61,734 bases of DNA from Deltaproteobacteria bacterium (GTDB taxonomy: Bacteria; Myxococcota; Myxococcia; Myxococcales; 40CM-4-68-19), in the NCBI GenBank assembly GCA_005879805.1, contig VBKL01000082.1, positions 1-61,734 on the forward strand, given 5' to 3'. Every line of letters begins with the position of its first letter. Positions within the stretch are counted from its first letter, which is position 1. The translations under genes and the position numbers were made by a program. The notes under the pieces were generated by a model that searched no databases, was not told where the DNA came from, and saw only the letters and a program-made list of their open reading frames with translations. Below, one piece after another: positions 38,387-48,926 of the stretch.

Positions 38387-39719
38387 GATCGCCGTGGCCG
38401 AGCATGAGCCGCCCGAGCACCTCGTCGCTCGCGGAAGGATCCGCCTCTCCCGCGATGCGTCCCTGGAAGAGGACGGCGATGCGGTGGCAGATCGCGCGCA
38501 GCTCGTCGAGGTCGGAGGAGATGACGATCACCGCCGCGCCTGCCCGCGCCGCCGAGCGCAGCGCGTCGTGCAGGCGGCGCGTCGCCGCCAGGTCGAGCCC
38601 GCGCGAAGGCTGTGCGGCGACGACGAGCTTCGGCGCGGGTCCTCCCTCGAGCTCGCGCGCGGCGACGAGCTTCTGCTGGTTGCCGCCCGAGAGGTCGCCT
38701 GCCCGCGCGAGCGGATCCGGCGGGCGCACGTCGAAGGAGCGGATCAGCTCCGCCGCCTTGCCTCGCCGGCCGGCGCGATCGATGAGCGGACCGCGCGCAT
38801 GGGGCGGATCGCGATGCCATCCCAGCGCGAGGTTCTCCTCGCTGGTGAGAGGCAGGCAGAGAGCGCGCCTGCGCGGGTCGTCGGGCATATGGACCACTCC
38901 GCTGCTGCGTGCGGCGAGCGGCGTCCGCGACCAACCTTCCTCGCCGTCCAGGCGGAGCACACCGGTCGAGGGGCAAAGCCCGCAGAGCGCTTCGACGAGC
39001 TCGGTCTGCCCGTTGCCCTCGACTCCGGCCACCCCGAGGATCTCGCCGCGCGCCACCGTCAAGGACGCGCCGCGAAGACCGCCGCCTCGTTGCCCGCGGC
39101 AGCGCAGGTCGATGCATTCGAGCCGCGGCGGGCCCGGTGCGGGAAGGGGAGCAGGCGCCGAGGGAATCGCCGACGAGCTTCCCATCACCGCAGCGGCAAG
39201 TTCCTCCGCGCCCACTTCGGAAACGGCGCTCTCGAGCACGATGCGGCCGCGGCGCAGCACCGCGATCCGGTCCGCGATCGCCCGCACCTCGCGGAGCTTG
39301 TGCGAGATGAAGAGGACGGCGCGCCCCGAGCGGGCAAGCTCGCGCACCGTGGGGAGCAGCTCCGCGATCTCCGCGGGAGCGAGGACAGAGGTCGGCTCGT
39401 CGAGGATGAGCACCCGCGCGCCCCGCCAAAGCTGCTTCACGATCTCGACCCGCTGCTGCGCCGCGACCCCGAGCGTCTCGACAGGCGCGTCGACCTCGAG
39501 GCGCAGCCCCGTGCGGTCGGCGGCCGCCCGTACCTCCCTCCGCGCGCGCTCGGCATCGAGGCCTCCGAACCGGCGGGGCTCCCGCCCGAGCACCACGTTC
39601 TCCCAGACGCGGAGCGGCGGCACGAGCAGGAAGTGCTGGTGGACGGCTCCGATGCCGGCACCGATGGCGGCGCGCGGGTCGTCGGGCGGCACCTCGAATC
39701 CGGACGACCGGACCGTGCC
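38376..39719 (-). CDS. ABC transporter ATP-binding protein, nucleoside/BmpA system, N-terminus with Walker A missing
   Basis: About 448 residues of a double-ATPase subunit (family about 510). Domain 1 starts inside the sequence at GFEVPPDDPRAAIGAGIGAVHQHFLLVPPLRVWENV (Q-loop region), then VAAQQRVEIVKQLWRGARVLILDEPTSVL and ISHKLREVRAIADRI. Domain 2 has GVAGVEGNGQTELVEALCG in place of Walker A, LSGGNQQKLVAAREL and VVAAQPSRGLDL. The first 55-65 residues, with Walker A of domain 1, are missing and the frame runs straight into the bmpA gene. The ATPase as written could not work. This is one of the junctions listed in the findings. Confidence 0.8.
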   Translation of the reverse strand, partial: GTVRSSGFEVPPDDPRAAIGAGIGAVHQHFLLVPPLRVWENVVLGREPRRFGGLDAERARREVRAAADRTGLRLEVDAPVETLGVAAQQRVEIVKQLWRGARVLILDEPTSVLAPAEIAELLPTVRELARSGRAVLFISHKLREVRAIADRIAVLRRGRIVLESAVSEVGAEELAAAVMGSSSAIPSAPAPLPAPGPPRLECIDLRCRGQRGGGLRGASLTVARGEILGVAGVEGNGQTELVEALCGLCPSTGVLRLDGEEGWSRTPLAARSSGVVHMPDDPRRRALCLPLTSEENLALGWHRDPPHARGPLIDRAGRRGKAAELIRSFDVRPPDPLARAGDLSGGNQQKLVAARELEGGPAPKLVVAAQPSRGLDLAATRRLHDALRSAARAGAAVIVISSDLDELRAICHRIAVLFQGRIAGEADPSASDEVLGRLMLGHGDHAA

Positions 39720-40870
39720 GGAATCCTGCCGCGGAACGCCTTCAGCTCTTCGAGGGTGGCGGGGACCGGAATGTGGCGGGTCATGACGGCGTGCTGCAGG
39801 GTCTGCACATCGATGACGATCGCCATCAAGTCCTCCGGGTCGTGCAGACCCATCGCCCGGAGAGTGGGGAAGGCGGAGACCGACAGCGGCACGAGACCCA
39901 ACGCCCCTTCAGCGAGCCCCAGCACCACGTCGCCGCCGGTGAACTTCTCCTGCACCACGTCGCGGACGGTTTCATAGACCACGACGTCGGCGTGCTTCAC
40001 CATGCTCGTGACCACGTTCGCGGGTGCCACGTGAGACTGGTCGCTGTCCACGCCGATGACGATCTTCCCGGAAAGCTGGGCGGCCTTGATGACGCCCAGG
40101 CCGTCGAGTCCGGCGGCGTGGAAGACGACGTCGCAGCCGCGGCGGTAGAGATCGAGCCCCACTTCGACACCTTTGCGCTCGTCGTCGAAGGTCCCGGTGT
40201 AGGCGACGAGCACGTTGCGGGCCGCTTCCGGGTTGACGACGGCGACGCCGGCACGGAAGCCCGCCTCGAATTTCTGGATGAGCGGCAATTGCATGCCGCC
40301 GACGAACCCGATCTTGCCGCTGCGCGTGATCTCGCCCGCCACCGCGCCGGCGAGGAAGGTCCCTTCGTTCTCGCGGAAGACGACCGCGCGCACGTTGGGC
40401 AGCGTCGACGGCTTTCCCGCCTCGTCGAGGATCGGGGTATCGAGGAGGAGGAACTTCGTTTGCGGATTGTCGCGCGCCACCTTTCGCGTCGCGGGCTCCA
40501 TCATGAAGCCGACGGCGACGACGAGGTCCGCGCCTTGCGCGGCGAGGAGGCGGAGATTCGGCTCGTAGTCCTCCTGCGCCTTTCCCTGCAACACGATCGG
40601 TTGCGGGATGCCGAGATGGGGAAACGGCCTCGAGCGCAGATCGGGCGGAAGGAGCAGGCGGTAATCGGGGTCGGGCAGCGGCTCGTAGCCGCGGGGCGTG
40701 TAGCGCAGGCCAGCGGCCATGTTCTCGAGGCCGCGCAGCGTGCCGTCGTTGAAGGACTGGTCACCCCGGCCCCCCACGTCGAGCGCGAGACCCACCGTGA
40801 GCGGGGGAGCCTTCTTCCTGCACGCCGGAACGAGCGCGGCGATCGTCGCCAGAACGAGGAACGCGCGCAT
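39720..40870 (-). CDS. BMP family substrate-binding lipoprotein (nucleoside uptake), 3' end lost
   Basis: About 380 residues remain. Lipoprotein signal MRAFLVLATIAALVPAC, then the BMP fold: TVGLALDVGGRGDQSFNDGTLRGLENM, LAAQGADLVVAVGFMMEPATRKVA, ENEGTFLAGAVAGEITRSGKIGFVGGMQLPLIQKFEAGFRAGV, GCDVVFHAAGLDGLGVIKAA, GVDSDQSHVAPANVVTSMVKHADVVVYETV. It binds nucleosides outside the cytoplasmic membrane. The natural end comes just after ELKAFRGRIPA (about 39740), where the sequence jumps into the middle of the ABC ATPase gene. First gene of the transporter operon. Confidence 0.85.
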
Positions 40871-40908
40871 CCCACGCCGCGTATCGCGCGGCGGAACCCG
40901 GCGTCAAC

Positions 40909-42378
40909 TCACGGCTTGACGGATCCCGCGAGAGCGGTGAGGCGGCCGACCGAGTCCATCCAGAGGATGAGGCCGTGCCCGATCGACGGCGAGGCGAAAG
41001 TCGCGTTCGGTCCGTCGAAACGCTTCAATAGCGTCAGATCGCGCGCGTCGAGAATCTCGAGCCAGCCGCGCTGGTTGTCCGGGGTGCTCGACTCGACCAC
41101 GAGGAGATCGCCGACCGAAGGCATGGCGGCAATGACGTAGCCCGGCGTGACATGCCGGAACCGCACCGCGCCAGTGAGCGGGTCGAGGGCGACGACCGAT
41201 CCCGGATGCCCGGCGGGGGTCCTGCCGCCCGCGGCGTAGAGCATGCCGTGCGTGAAGGTCGGAGAGACGATGCTGCCGAATCCCGCCGCCGGATCGCCAC
41301 CCACCGTCGGCGCGGCCGGGTCGATCACCGCAAGCTGCGCCTTCCACACGGGACCCGCCGAGAGCCGATCGCGCCGCAGGACGTAGAGCCATCCGTCCTT
41401 GTTGGCCGCGGCGACGAGCTTGGTCCCATCGGTAGCCTCGAAGAGTGCGGGCGAGGAGCCGAAGTCGCTGTTCTGGAGCGGGGTCGGGTCCTGCCAGTGA
41501 TCGACGACCGCCAGCGTGCGCGCGTCGAACGAGACGATCGACTGCGAGAGGGTTTCCGCGACGACCGGGTTCACGCGATTGCCGGTGCTGGCGAAGAGCA
41601 ATCCCGCCCCCTCGTCGACCGAGATGCTGCTCCAGATGGCGGCCCCTCGCTCGCCGGGGCTGACCAGCGAAGCCGTTTGCGAAGCGCCGGTCGTCAGATC
41701 GATTGCGAGGATGCGCCCGGCCACCTCGTCGCAATGGTCGGTCGAGGCCACCCCGAGATAGAGCTTGCCGAGAACCGTCGAGACGGCCGGGCTCGACTGG
41801 ATGAACTCGCCGTGACCTGCAGGGCTGCCGTCCGCGACCTTGCTCGCCCAGAGGGTCGAGCCGTCCGCCTTGCGCAGCGAGTAGACGTGGCCGTCCGGCG
41901 CGGCGACGTACACTGCGTCTCCCGAGACGGCGGGCGCCGCCCAGAATCCTGGACGCACGATGCCTCCGCAGGTCGTGCCGACGTGCGGGTCGAAGTCGGT
42001 CCGCGTCCAGCGCGTGGCGCCCGTGCGCAGATCGAGCGCCGCCACGTGGGCACTGAACGCCATCGCGACGTAGACCGCATCGCCCGCGATGGTCGGCTGC
42101 GAGTAGCCGAAGCTCCCCAGGTCCTGCGTCCACAAGGGCGCGATCGCGGGCGCGTCGGAAACGTCCCAGGTTCCGGGCGACGAAGAAGTGCCGCGCACGG
42201 ATCCCCGGTACTGCCCCCAGTCGCCGCCGCCCGCCGGCCCCGCCGCAGGGGGATTGGTCCCGGCCGGCGGTCCCGCAGGGCCTCCTCCGGTCCCGCCACT
42301 GCCCGAGGGAGCGGGCGAGCCTCCGCCTCCTCCGCTGCAGGCGATGAGAACGGCGAGGCCGATGAAGAGAGCGCGCAT
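40909..42378 (-). CDS. Lipoprotein with PQQ-like beta-propeller
   Basis: 489 residues. MRALFIGLAVLIACSGGGGG is a lipoprotein signal (lipobox VLIAC), followed by a Gly/Pro linker (residues 17-55). The rest is a PQQ/quinoprotein-like propeller: blades such as PTIAGDAVYVAMAFSAHVAALDLRTGATRW, PAVSGDAVYVAAPDGHVYSLRKADGSTLWASKV and GHPGSVVALDPLTGAVRFRHV. No catalytic PQQ residues could be fixed, so it may be structural, BamB-like or a sensor. ATG 42376-42378 was preferred to GTG 42382-42384 because GGGAGG lies 6 bp upstream of it. Confidence 0.85.
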   Translation of the reverse strand: MRALFIGLAVLIACSGGGGGSPAPSGSGGTGGGPAGPPAGTNPPAAGPAGGGDWGQYRGSVRGTSSSPGTWDVSDAPAIAPLWTQDLGSFGYSQPTIAGDAVYVAMAFSAHVAALDLRTGATRWTRTDFDPHVGTTCGGIVRPGFWAAPAVSGDAVYVAAPDGHVYSLRKADGSTLWASKVADGSPAGHGEFIQSSPAVSTVLGKLYLGVASTDHCDEVAGRILAIDLTTGASQTASLVSPGERGAAIWSSISVDEGAGLLFASTGNRVNPVVAETLSQSIVSFDARTLAVVDHWQDPTPLQNSDFGSSPALFEATDGTKLVAAANKDGWLYVLRRDRLSAGPVWKAQLAVIDPAAPTVGGDPAAGFGSIVSPTFTHGMLYAAGGRTPAGHPGSVVALDPLTGAVRFRHVTPGYVIAAMPSVGDLLVVESSTPDNQRGWLEILDARDLTLLKRFDGPNATFASPSIGHGLILWMDSVGRLTALAGSVKP

Positions 42379-42420
42379 CCCCACCTCCCAAGGACTTACG
42401 CTCTCAAAGTAGGGCCACGC

Positions 42421-43650
42421 CTACTGTTTGCGCAGGATCGTCTTGCCGTCCTTCATCACGAACGACACGTGCTCCGCGCGGCCGACATCGGCGAGCAGGT
42501 CGCCCGGCACGGCGATGAGGTCCGCGACCTTTCCGGGGCGAAGCGTTCCAACGCGGCCGTCGACGCCGAGGAGCTCCGCGCTTCCGAGCGTCGCCGCACG
42601 CAGCGCGGCCGCCGGAGCCATTCCCGCCTGCACCATGAGACGCAGCTCATGCGCGTTCCCGCCATGCCGCTGCACGCCCATGTCGGTGCCGAGAGCGATC
42701 TTCACCCCGGCCTGCATCGCCGACCGGAAGGCGCGGCCCGCCGCTTCCGCCGCCGCGGTCGCCTTCACCGCGATGGGAGGAGGCAACTTTCCTTCCTTCG
42801 CCATGTGCCCGACCGTCTCCGCCGCCATGAGGGTCGGTACGAAGGTGGTCCCCGCCTGCTTCATGAGCGCGAAGGTATCGGGCTGGAGGAAGATCCCGTG
42901 CTCGATGGAGTCGACGCCCGCCTTGATCGCCATCTTCGCGGCGCGATCGCCGTGGCAATGGGTCGCGACCTTGCGTCCCCACTGGTGGGCCTCGTCGACG
43001 ATCGCCGCCATCTCCTCCTGCGTGAACTGCGGCACGTCCACCGGATCGGTCAGCGAGAGCACGCCGCCCGAGGCGTGGAACTTGATCACGTCGGCGCCGT
43101 ACTTCATCTGCAGGCGGACGGCCTTGCGGCACTCGTCGGGTCCGTTGCAGACGCCAGTGAGGGGGTCGCGCGGCGTGGCCAGGCGATCGGGCGGAGTGGG
43201 GTCGCCGTCTCCGTGTCCGCCGCTCGCCGTGATGGCGTAGCCCGCGGCGAGGATTCGCGGCCCCTCGATGAGGTCGGCATCGATCGCGTTGCGCAGCCCG
43301 GAATCGATCCGGTCTGACGACCCCACGTTGCGCACCGTGGTGACGCCGGCCTCGAGGGTGCGCCGTGCGTAGAGCTCCGCGTGCAGGGCCTGCTCCGCCG
43401 GAAAGCGCAACAGGCTCGCGGCGCGCTCCGCGTAGTAGTCGCTGCCCAGCTCGCTGCCGAGATGGACATGCGCGTCGATGAGGCCGGGCAGGAGCGTCGC
43501 GTCGCCGAGATCGACCACCGGAATGCCCGGTGCCGGCTGCAGGTCGGGCCCGATGGCGGCGATGGTCTTGCCGTCGACCAGGACCGATGCGCCGGGGACG
43601 ATCCGCTCGCCGTCGAAAACGCGTGCCGCGCGGATCAGCAGCCGCGCGGG
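42421..43650 (-). CDS. Amidohydrolase (imidazolonepropionase/prolidase-like), 5' end lost
   Basis: About 405 residues remain. LIRAARVFDGERIVPGASVLVDGKTIAAIGPDL leads to the metal motif LLPGLIDAHVHLGSE (HxH), VIKFHASGGVLSLTDPVD, KVATHCHGDRAAKMAIKAGVDSIEHGIFLQPD (metal His), ALGTDMGVQRHGGNAHELRLMVQAGM (Asp) and the C-terminal GTLRPGKVADLIAVPGD. This secreted type usually hydrolyses dipeptides or cyclic amides. The signal peptide and start codon are missing: the frame is cut at about 43650, where the end of the paralogous gene begins. It is the second of a tandem pair. Confidence 0.82.
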   Translation of the reverse strand, partial: PARLLIRAARVFDGERIVPGASVLVDGKTIAAIGPDLQPAPGIPVVDLGDATLLPGLIDAHVHLGSELGSDYYAERAASLLRFPAEQALHAELYARRTLEAGVTTVRNVGSSDRIDSGLRNAIDADLIEGPRILAAGYAITASGGHGDGDPTPPDRLATPRDPLTGVCNGPDECRKAVRLQMKYGADVIKFHASGGVLSLTDPVDVPQFTQEEMAAIVDEAHQWGRKVATHCHGDRAAKMAIKAGVDSIEHGIFLQPDTFALMKQAGTTFVPTLMAAETVGHMAKEGKLPPPIAVKATAAAEAAGRAFRSAMQAGVKIALGTDMGVQRHGGNAHELRLMVQAGMAPAAALRAATLGSAELLGVDGRVGTLRPGKVADLIAVPGDLLADVGRAEHVSFVMKDGKTILRKQ

Positions 43651-44702
43651 CGGAGCTCGCGACCGTTCCGCCCGTGCGGCGTGACCGCGCTGTCGGTGCC
43701 GAGGGCGATGCGCACGCCGATCTCGATTGCCTGCTTGATCATGCGCGCCTGCGCCTCCATCGCCGCGCGCGCCTTGACCTGGATGGGAGGCGGAAAGGTG
43801 TCCTGTTTGGCCAGCGCGAGTCGCGTGAGCAGGGTCGGCACGAGATACGTTCCCGCCTTCTTCATCGAGAGCAGCGTCTCGCGGGTGAGGAAGCTGCCGT
43901 GCTCGATCGAATCGACCCCTGCCTTGATCGCGGCCTTCGCGGCGGCATCTCCGTGGCAATGGGCAGCGGCGCGGCGTCCGAGCCGGTGCGCCTCGTCCAC
44001 GATGGCGGCCATCTCCTCCAACGTGAGCTGGGGCGCGTCCACCGTGTCTCCGAACGAGAGCACCCCTCCGGAGGCCATGAACTTGATGACGTCGGCGCCG
44101 TACTTGGCCTGCCAGCGCACGGCGTCGCGGCACTGATCGGGGCCGGCGCAGATTCCCTGGCGGACGCCCGAAGGGACGATGCGGTCGGCGGGAAACGGAT
44201 CGATGTCCGCGTGGCCGCCCCGCGCACCGATGGGGTAGAGCGCTACCAGCATGCGGGGACCGACGACGAATCCGTCGCGGATGGCGTTGCGCAGGCCGAG
44301 ATCGATGTACTCGGACGATCCCAGATCGCGCACGGTGGTGAACCCGGCTTCGAGCACGCGCCGCGCATAGGCGGAAGCGAAATGGGCCTGCTCGGTAGCG
44401 GGACGCTGAAGAAGCTCGACCTCGTCCTTGTACCAGCTCGGCCCCGCCTCGAAGGTCAGGTGCTCATGGGCGTCCATGAGCCCCGGAAGGAGCGTCGAAT
44501 CTCCGAGATCGATCGTCTCGGTTCCAGCCGGGGCGCTGGCGTCGGCGCCGACCTGGGCGATGCGTGCGTCCTCGACCAGCACGGCGGCGGGCGAGACCAG
44601 CACTCCCTTGCGAGCGTCGAAGAGATGCGCGGCGCGAAGCAGGATGCGGTGCGGCGGCGGGCTTTCCACCGCCGCGACCAGAGAGAGCAGGGCGAGGAGC
44701 AT
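43651..44702 (-). CDS. Amidohydrolase, secreted, 3' end lost
   Basis: About 350 residues. Signal peptide MLLALLSLVAAVESPPP, then LLPGLMDAHEHLTFE (metal HxH), VIKFMASGGVLSFGDTVD, RAAAHCHGDAAAKAAIKAGVDSIEHGSFLTRE and IALGTDSAVTPHGRNGREL. Homology stops there; a spurious RPRGC and a stop at 43635 follow in this frame. The C-terminal 70-90 residues, including the closing GxLxxGKxAD segment, are missing, replaced by the body of the paralogue in another frame. About 300 bp probably lie between the two in the true sequence. Confidence 0.82.
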
Positions 44703-44721
44703 CCCGCGCTTTTAGCAGAGT

Positions 44722-46869
44722 TCAGCCGGCGAGCTTTTCCAGCTCGGCGGGGTCCGTAACCGGGAGCTGGCACGCGCCGCGGTGGCAGACGTAGGCGGTA
44801 GCGCGGCCGTCCCGCGCCGGGCGGTCCCGCACGAGAGGCGTCTCGCGGGCGAGGTCGGCGTCGCCCTCCGCGCTCCGGACGAGCACCTGCCAGGGCAGGA
44901 ACTTCCGCCGCAGCGGTTCGAGCAGGGCATCGTCGGCGTCCGAGGCGGGACGGATGAGCACTACCTCGCGGGTGTCCGCGAGGGCGAAGTCGACGGCGAG
45001 CAGCATCTCGCCCAGGATCAGCGGCGCTCCGGCGAGGGTGGTCCCGAACGCCCGGAAGAGCCGCCCGGCTTCCTCGCGGTACGACTCCTCGCCCGTGATC
45101 TCGGCGAGTCGGAGAAGGGTGAGCGCAGCCACCGAATTTCCGGTCGGTTCCGCCCCGTCGTACCCGGGCTTCTCCCGAGCGATCAGCTCCTCGTGGCCGA
45201 TCGGGGTGCGGAAGAACCCGCCGTTCTCGCGGTCGGCGAAGCTCCGTGACATTTCCGCGTGCAAGGCTCGCGCTTCTCGCAGGTACCTTGCGTTACCGGT
45301 CGCCTCGAACAGATCGACCAGCGCCGCGCCGAGGAAGGCGTGGTCCTCGAGCAATCCCGCGTGCCGTGACTGGCCTGCCATCGAGCTTCGGGCGAGCTTG
45401 CCGCCCGGCCGGTGCGCGGAAAGGAGGTAATCCGCCGCGCGAGCGGCGCGATCGACGAGGTCCTTGCGCGCGAATGCGAGCCCGGCCCGGGCGAAGGCCG
45501 AGATCATGAGGCCGTTCCAGGCTGTGAGGATCTTCCGATCGGTGAGCGGCGGAGGGCGGCGCGCGCGCACTTCACGCAGGACGGGACGGATCCGATCGAG
45601 GAAGGCGCGCTCCTCCGCGTCGGGCACGCGGGAAAGGCTGAGGACGTTCGATCCCTCGAAGTTGCCCGGCTCGGTGGCGTTGAAGATCCGCGCCGCGCGG
45701 TCGCCGTCTTCCGGGCCGAGCGCTTCGCGAAGCTGCGCCACCGTCCAGACGAAGAAGCGACCTTCCTCGCCCTCGCTGTCGGCATCGGTCGCCGACCAGA
45801 ACGCGCCGCCCGGATCGGTCATCTCGCGGGCGACGTATTCGAGAACGTCCTCCGCGACGGTGCGGAAGAAGGCGTCTCCGCTCGCCTGCCAGGCCTCGAC
45901 ATAGGCAGGGACGAGGAGCGCGTTGTCGTAGAGCATCTTCTCGAAGTGCGGCACGAGCCAGCGCGCGTCCGTGGAGTACCGGTGGAAGCCTCCGCCCACC
46001 TGATCGTAGATGCCGCCGAGCGCCATCCTGGTGAGCGAGAAGGTCGCCATGTTCCGAGCCTCTTCCGCGCCGGTTCGTTTCCAGTAGCGGAGGAGGAAGC
46101 GGTTGCCGAGGCTGCTGGGAAACTTCGGGGCGCGCTTCACCCCACCTTCCTCGGGATCGAACAGCTCGCCGTACGACTCGGCCGCGCCGTTGAGCACGTG
46201 TACGCCGGGCAAGCTCGTCGGCGCCGCTGCGGAGAGGTTGCCGCGGATGGCCTGCGCGATCTGGTCGCCGGCCTCGACCGCCCGCTCCCGCTCCTGCGAG
46301 TAGACGCGGTGCAGCTCCTTGAGCAGTGAAGCGAAACCGATGCGCGCACCCCGCATGCCGTCGCGGGGCGGGAAGTAGGTGCCGCCATAGAAGGGCTTGC
46401 GATCGGGCGCGAGGAACACGCTCATCGGCCAGCCGCCGTGCTGGGTGAGGAGCTGCACGGCCTGCATGTAGATGCTGTCCACGTCGGGCCGCTCCTCGCG
46501 GTCGACCTTGATCGGGACGTACAGCTGGTTGAGGAGCTCTGCGATCTCCAGGTCCTCGAACGACTCCTCCTCCATCACGTGGCACCAGTGGCACGTCGAG
46601 TAGCCGACCGAGAGGAAGACGGGCACGTCGCGCGCGCGCGCTTCGGCGAAGGCCTCCTCACCCCACGGCCGCCAGTCGACGGGGTTGTTCGCGTGCTGGA
46701 GCAGGTACGGGCTCGATTCGAGCGCGAGGCGGTTCACGAACCGCGGCGTACCGTCCGGATCGACGTGACGCGTGCGCGGAGGACCCGGGCGCCGCGCGAC
46801 GGCGTCCGCGAGGCGCTGCGCGAAATCCGGTGGTCGGGGCGGTGCGCCTGGCGGTGATTCAGGGGTCAT
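44722..46869 (-). CDS. Thioredoxin domain-containing protein, YyaL/SSP411 family
   Basis: 715 residues, complete. The N-terminal thioredoxin-like domain has [29 protein letters not shown] and the CxxC motif [14 protein letters not shown]. The rest is an (alpha/alpha)6 barrel like N-acylglucosamine epimerase/glycosidase folds: [70 protein letters not shown] and [20 protein letters not shown]. The family is widespread, but the reaction is not established. ATG 46867-46869 has a promoter directly before it and no ribosome-binding site. Confidence 0.92.
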   Translation of the reverse strand: MTPESPPGAPPRPPDFAQRLADAVARRPGPPRTRHVDPDGTPRFVNRLALESSPYLLQHANNPVDWRPWGEEAFAEARARDVPVFLSVGYSTCHWCHVMEEESFEDLEIAELLNQLYVPIKVDREERPDVDSIYMQAVQLLTQHGGWPMSVFLAPDRKPFYGGTYFPPRDGMRGARIGFASLLKELHRVYSQERERAVEAGDQIAQAIRGNLSAAAPTSLPGVHVLNGAAESYGELFDPEEGGVKRAPKFPSSLGNRFLLRYWKRTGAEEARNMATFSLTRMALGGIYDQVGGGFHRYSTDARWLVPHFEKMLYDNALLVPAYVEAWQASGDAFFRTVAEDVLEYVAREMTDPGGAFWSATDADSEGEEGRFFVWTVAQLREALGPEDGDRAARIFNATEPGNFEGSNVLSLSRVPDAEERAFLDRIRPVLREVRARRPPPLTDRKILTAWNGLMISAFARAGLAFARKDLVDRAARAADYLLSAHRPGGKLARSSMAGQSRHAGLLEDHAFLGAALVDLFEATGNARYLREARALHAEMSRSFADRENGGFFRTPIGHEELIAREKPGYDGAEPTGNSVAALTLLRLAEITGEESYREEAGRLFRAFGTTLAGAPLILGEMLLAVDFALADTREVVLIRPASDADDALLEPLRRKFLPWQVLVRSAEGDADLARETPLVRDRPARDGRATAYVCHRGACQLPVTDPAELEKLAG

Positions 46870-46876
46870 ATCCGGC

Positions 46877-46905
46877 GGTGTATGCGCCGCCCCGCCCGTT
46901 GACAA
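46877..46905 (-). promoter_or_regulatory. Promoter of the YyaL-family gene, leaderless layout
   Basis: TTGTCA (46900-46905), 17-bp spacer, TACACC (46877-46882). Transcription would start at about 46870, next to ATG 46867-46869. The -10 box is weak. Confidence 0.3.
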
Positions 46906-46934
46906 GCGCGTCGCGCAGGCAGGTGGCAGACGAG

Positions 46935-47823
46935 CATGCAGTTTTCGCGAGTGCGATGCGTGCGTCCAACTGGCCACAGCCTTCCGCGTCGAGCGAGACG
47001 AGGAACCCGGAGCGCTTCGCGTGAATCTCGCGACGCTGCCGCGGCTGGGGCAACCGCGACGGATCGGTGACGCAACGCGGGTCGCCCTCCTGCGCCTCGA
47101 CGATCTCGGCGAACTTCCGCAGGGCGCGTCCATCCGCGAGGGCGGCGGTCAGCTTCTCGCGCGCTTCGCCCTCCGTTCGCGCCGCTCCACCCGCGAGGAG
47201 CATTTCCACTCCGAGCAGCAGCGTCAGCTCGCGCACGTCCGCGGGTCCCCCGCCGCGCAGGATCTCGACCGACTCCGTCACCTCCACGGCGTTCCCGACC
47301 GCCTCGCCGAGGGGCTCGTCCATCGCCGTGAGGAGCGCCGTGCAGTCGCGGCCCATGGCACGGCAGAGCTGCACCATGGTTCGCGCCAGCTCCCGGGCCT
47401 CGGCCACGGTCTTCATGAAGGCGCCCCGTCCCACCTTCACGTCGAGGACGAGCGCGTCGATGCCCTCCGCGAGCTTCTTGCTGAGGATGCTCGAGGCGAT
47501 GAGCGGGATCGATTCCACCGTCGCGGTGGCGTCGCCAGCGGCAGCGAGATCTTGTCGCCCACGCCACCGGTCGAGTGCTTGTCGACCTTCCGTCCGGAAA
47601 TGGCGGAAAGATCGACGACGCGCCCTGAGTGCAGCATCGCCTCGAGGAAGGCAGGCAGCTCGCGACCGCCGTCCAGCCCGCGGAAGAAGACCGCCATGAG
47701 GAAGGCGGCGAGCTGCTCGTCGGCGACGGTTCCGTTCGCGGCCCCGAGCGCGAGGAAGCGCAGCTCCTCCGGAGCGAGCACCCCTCCATCGCGCTTCTTC
47801 TTGATCAGGTCGTAGGCGCGCAT
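46935..47823 (-). pseudogene. Pyrimidine-nucleoside/thymidine phosphorylase, internal deletion, frameshift and lost 3' end
   Basis: The N-terminal part (47823 to about 47540) reads MRAYDLIKKKRDGGVLAPEELRFLALGAANGTVADEQLAAFLMAVFFRGL ... VDKHSTGGVGDKISLPLA, the phosphate-binding region. In another frame, from about 47530 down, follows TVESIPLIASSILSKKLAEGIDALVLDVKVGRGAFMKT ... LTAMDEPLGEAVGNAVEVTESVEILRGGGPADVRELTL. About 70-80 residues between them are absent. Near 46950 the C-terminal domain also breaks off (after GCGQLDARI). The frame then runs open to 46859 through the promoter of the next gene. The enzyme cleaves thymidine or uridine with phosphate and would feed DeoB/DeoC. Confidence 0.78.
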
Positions 47824-47849
47824 TCGGCGGCACCTTACAATACGCGCCG

Positions 47850-48926
47850 ATGCGCATCCTCTATGGAGTCGTCGGCGAAGGAATGGGGCATGCGATCCGC
47901 TCCGGCGTGATCCTCGACGAGCTCGTCAAGAACCACGAGGTGCAGGTCGTCGTCTCCGGCCGCGCCCACGACTATCTCTCCAAGCGCATCGGCCCTCATC
48001 TCGACGTGAAGAAGATCTGGGGCCTCACCATCGTCACCGAGGACAACGAGGTCCGGAACTTCAAGACGCTGCTGCAGAACGTGAAGGGCGCCCTCGGCGG
48101 CGGATGGCCGGAGAACGTCCGCGCCTACTTCGACGTGGCCGAGCGCTTCCGTCCCGACGTGGTGGTGAGCGACTTCGAGACCTGGAGCTATCTCTTCGCG
48201 GTCAACCGCGGCCTGCCGGTGATCAGCGTCGACAACATGCAGATCATCAACCGCTGCCGGCACGATCCCGCGATCCTGCAGGGGCACGAGGCGGACTTCC
48301 AGATCGCCAAGGCGGTGGTGAAGGCGAAGCTGCCCGGCGCCTTCCACTACCTCGTGACGACCTTCTTCTATCCGGAGTTGCGCAAGGAGGGGACGACGCT
48401 CCACCCGCCAATCCTGCGCCCCGAGATCCTGGCAGCGAAGAGCGAGAAGGGCGAGCACCTCCTCGTCTACCAGACGTACACCACGAACGCGGAGCTCCCC
48501 GCACTGTTGGAGCCGCTGGGTCGCGAATGCCGGATCTATGGCCTGCGGCGCGGTCTCACCGAACCCGTTCGCGAAGGAAATTTGACCTACCTGCCGTTCA
48601 ACGAGCACGGCTTCATCGAGGACCTCCGCACTGCTCGCGCGGTGATCGCGGGAGGCGGGTTCACGCTCATGGGCGAGGCCGTCTACCTGCACAAGCCGAT
48701 GCTGTCCGAGCCTGTGGGAAAGCAGTTCGAGCAGGTGCTCAATGCCCGCTACCTGGAATCGCTCGGCTACGGGCTCAGCGCGGAACGGTTCAGCGCCGAG
48801 CGGCTCGGCGAGTTTCTCGACGGCCTCCCGCGGTTCGAGGCGCGCCTCGCCGGGTACTCGCAAGACGGGAACCGCTCGCTGTTCGCCAAGCTCGAGGAAA
48901 CGATCGGCGAGGCGGCGCGGAAGTAG
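47850..48926 (+). CDS. Glycosyltransferase-like protein, MJ1255/VC2487 family
   Basis: 358 residues of GT-B type. MRILYGVVGEGMGHAIRSGVILDELVKNHEVQVVVSGRAHDYL resembles the N-terminal Rossmann half with its Gly-rich loop; the C-terminal half has LTYLPFNEHGFIEDLRTARAVIAGGGFTLMGEAVYLHKPMLSEPVGKQFEQVLNARYLE, the donor-binding pattern of UDP-sugar transferases. The sugar and acceptor are unknown. It diverges from the pyrimidine phosphorylase gene with only 26 bp between the starts. Confidence 0.85.
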   Translation: MRILYGVVGEGMGHAIRSGVILDELVKNHEVQVVVSGRAHDYLSKRIGPHLDVKKIWGLTIVTEDNEVRNFKTLLQNVKGALGGGWPENVRAYFDVAERFRPDVVVSDFETWSYLFAVNRGLPVISVDNMQIINRCRHDPAILQGHEADFQIAKAVVKAKLPGAFHYLVTTFFYPELRKEGTTLHPPILRPEILAAKSEKGEHLLVYQTYTTNAELPALLEPLGRECRIYGLRRGLTEPVREGNLTYLPFNEHGFIEDLRTARAVIAGGGFTLMGEAVYLHKPMLSEPVGKQFEQVLNARYLESLGYGLSAERFSAERLGEFLDGLPRFEARLAGYSQDGNRSLFAKLEETIGEAARK

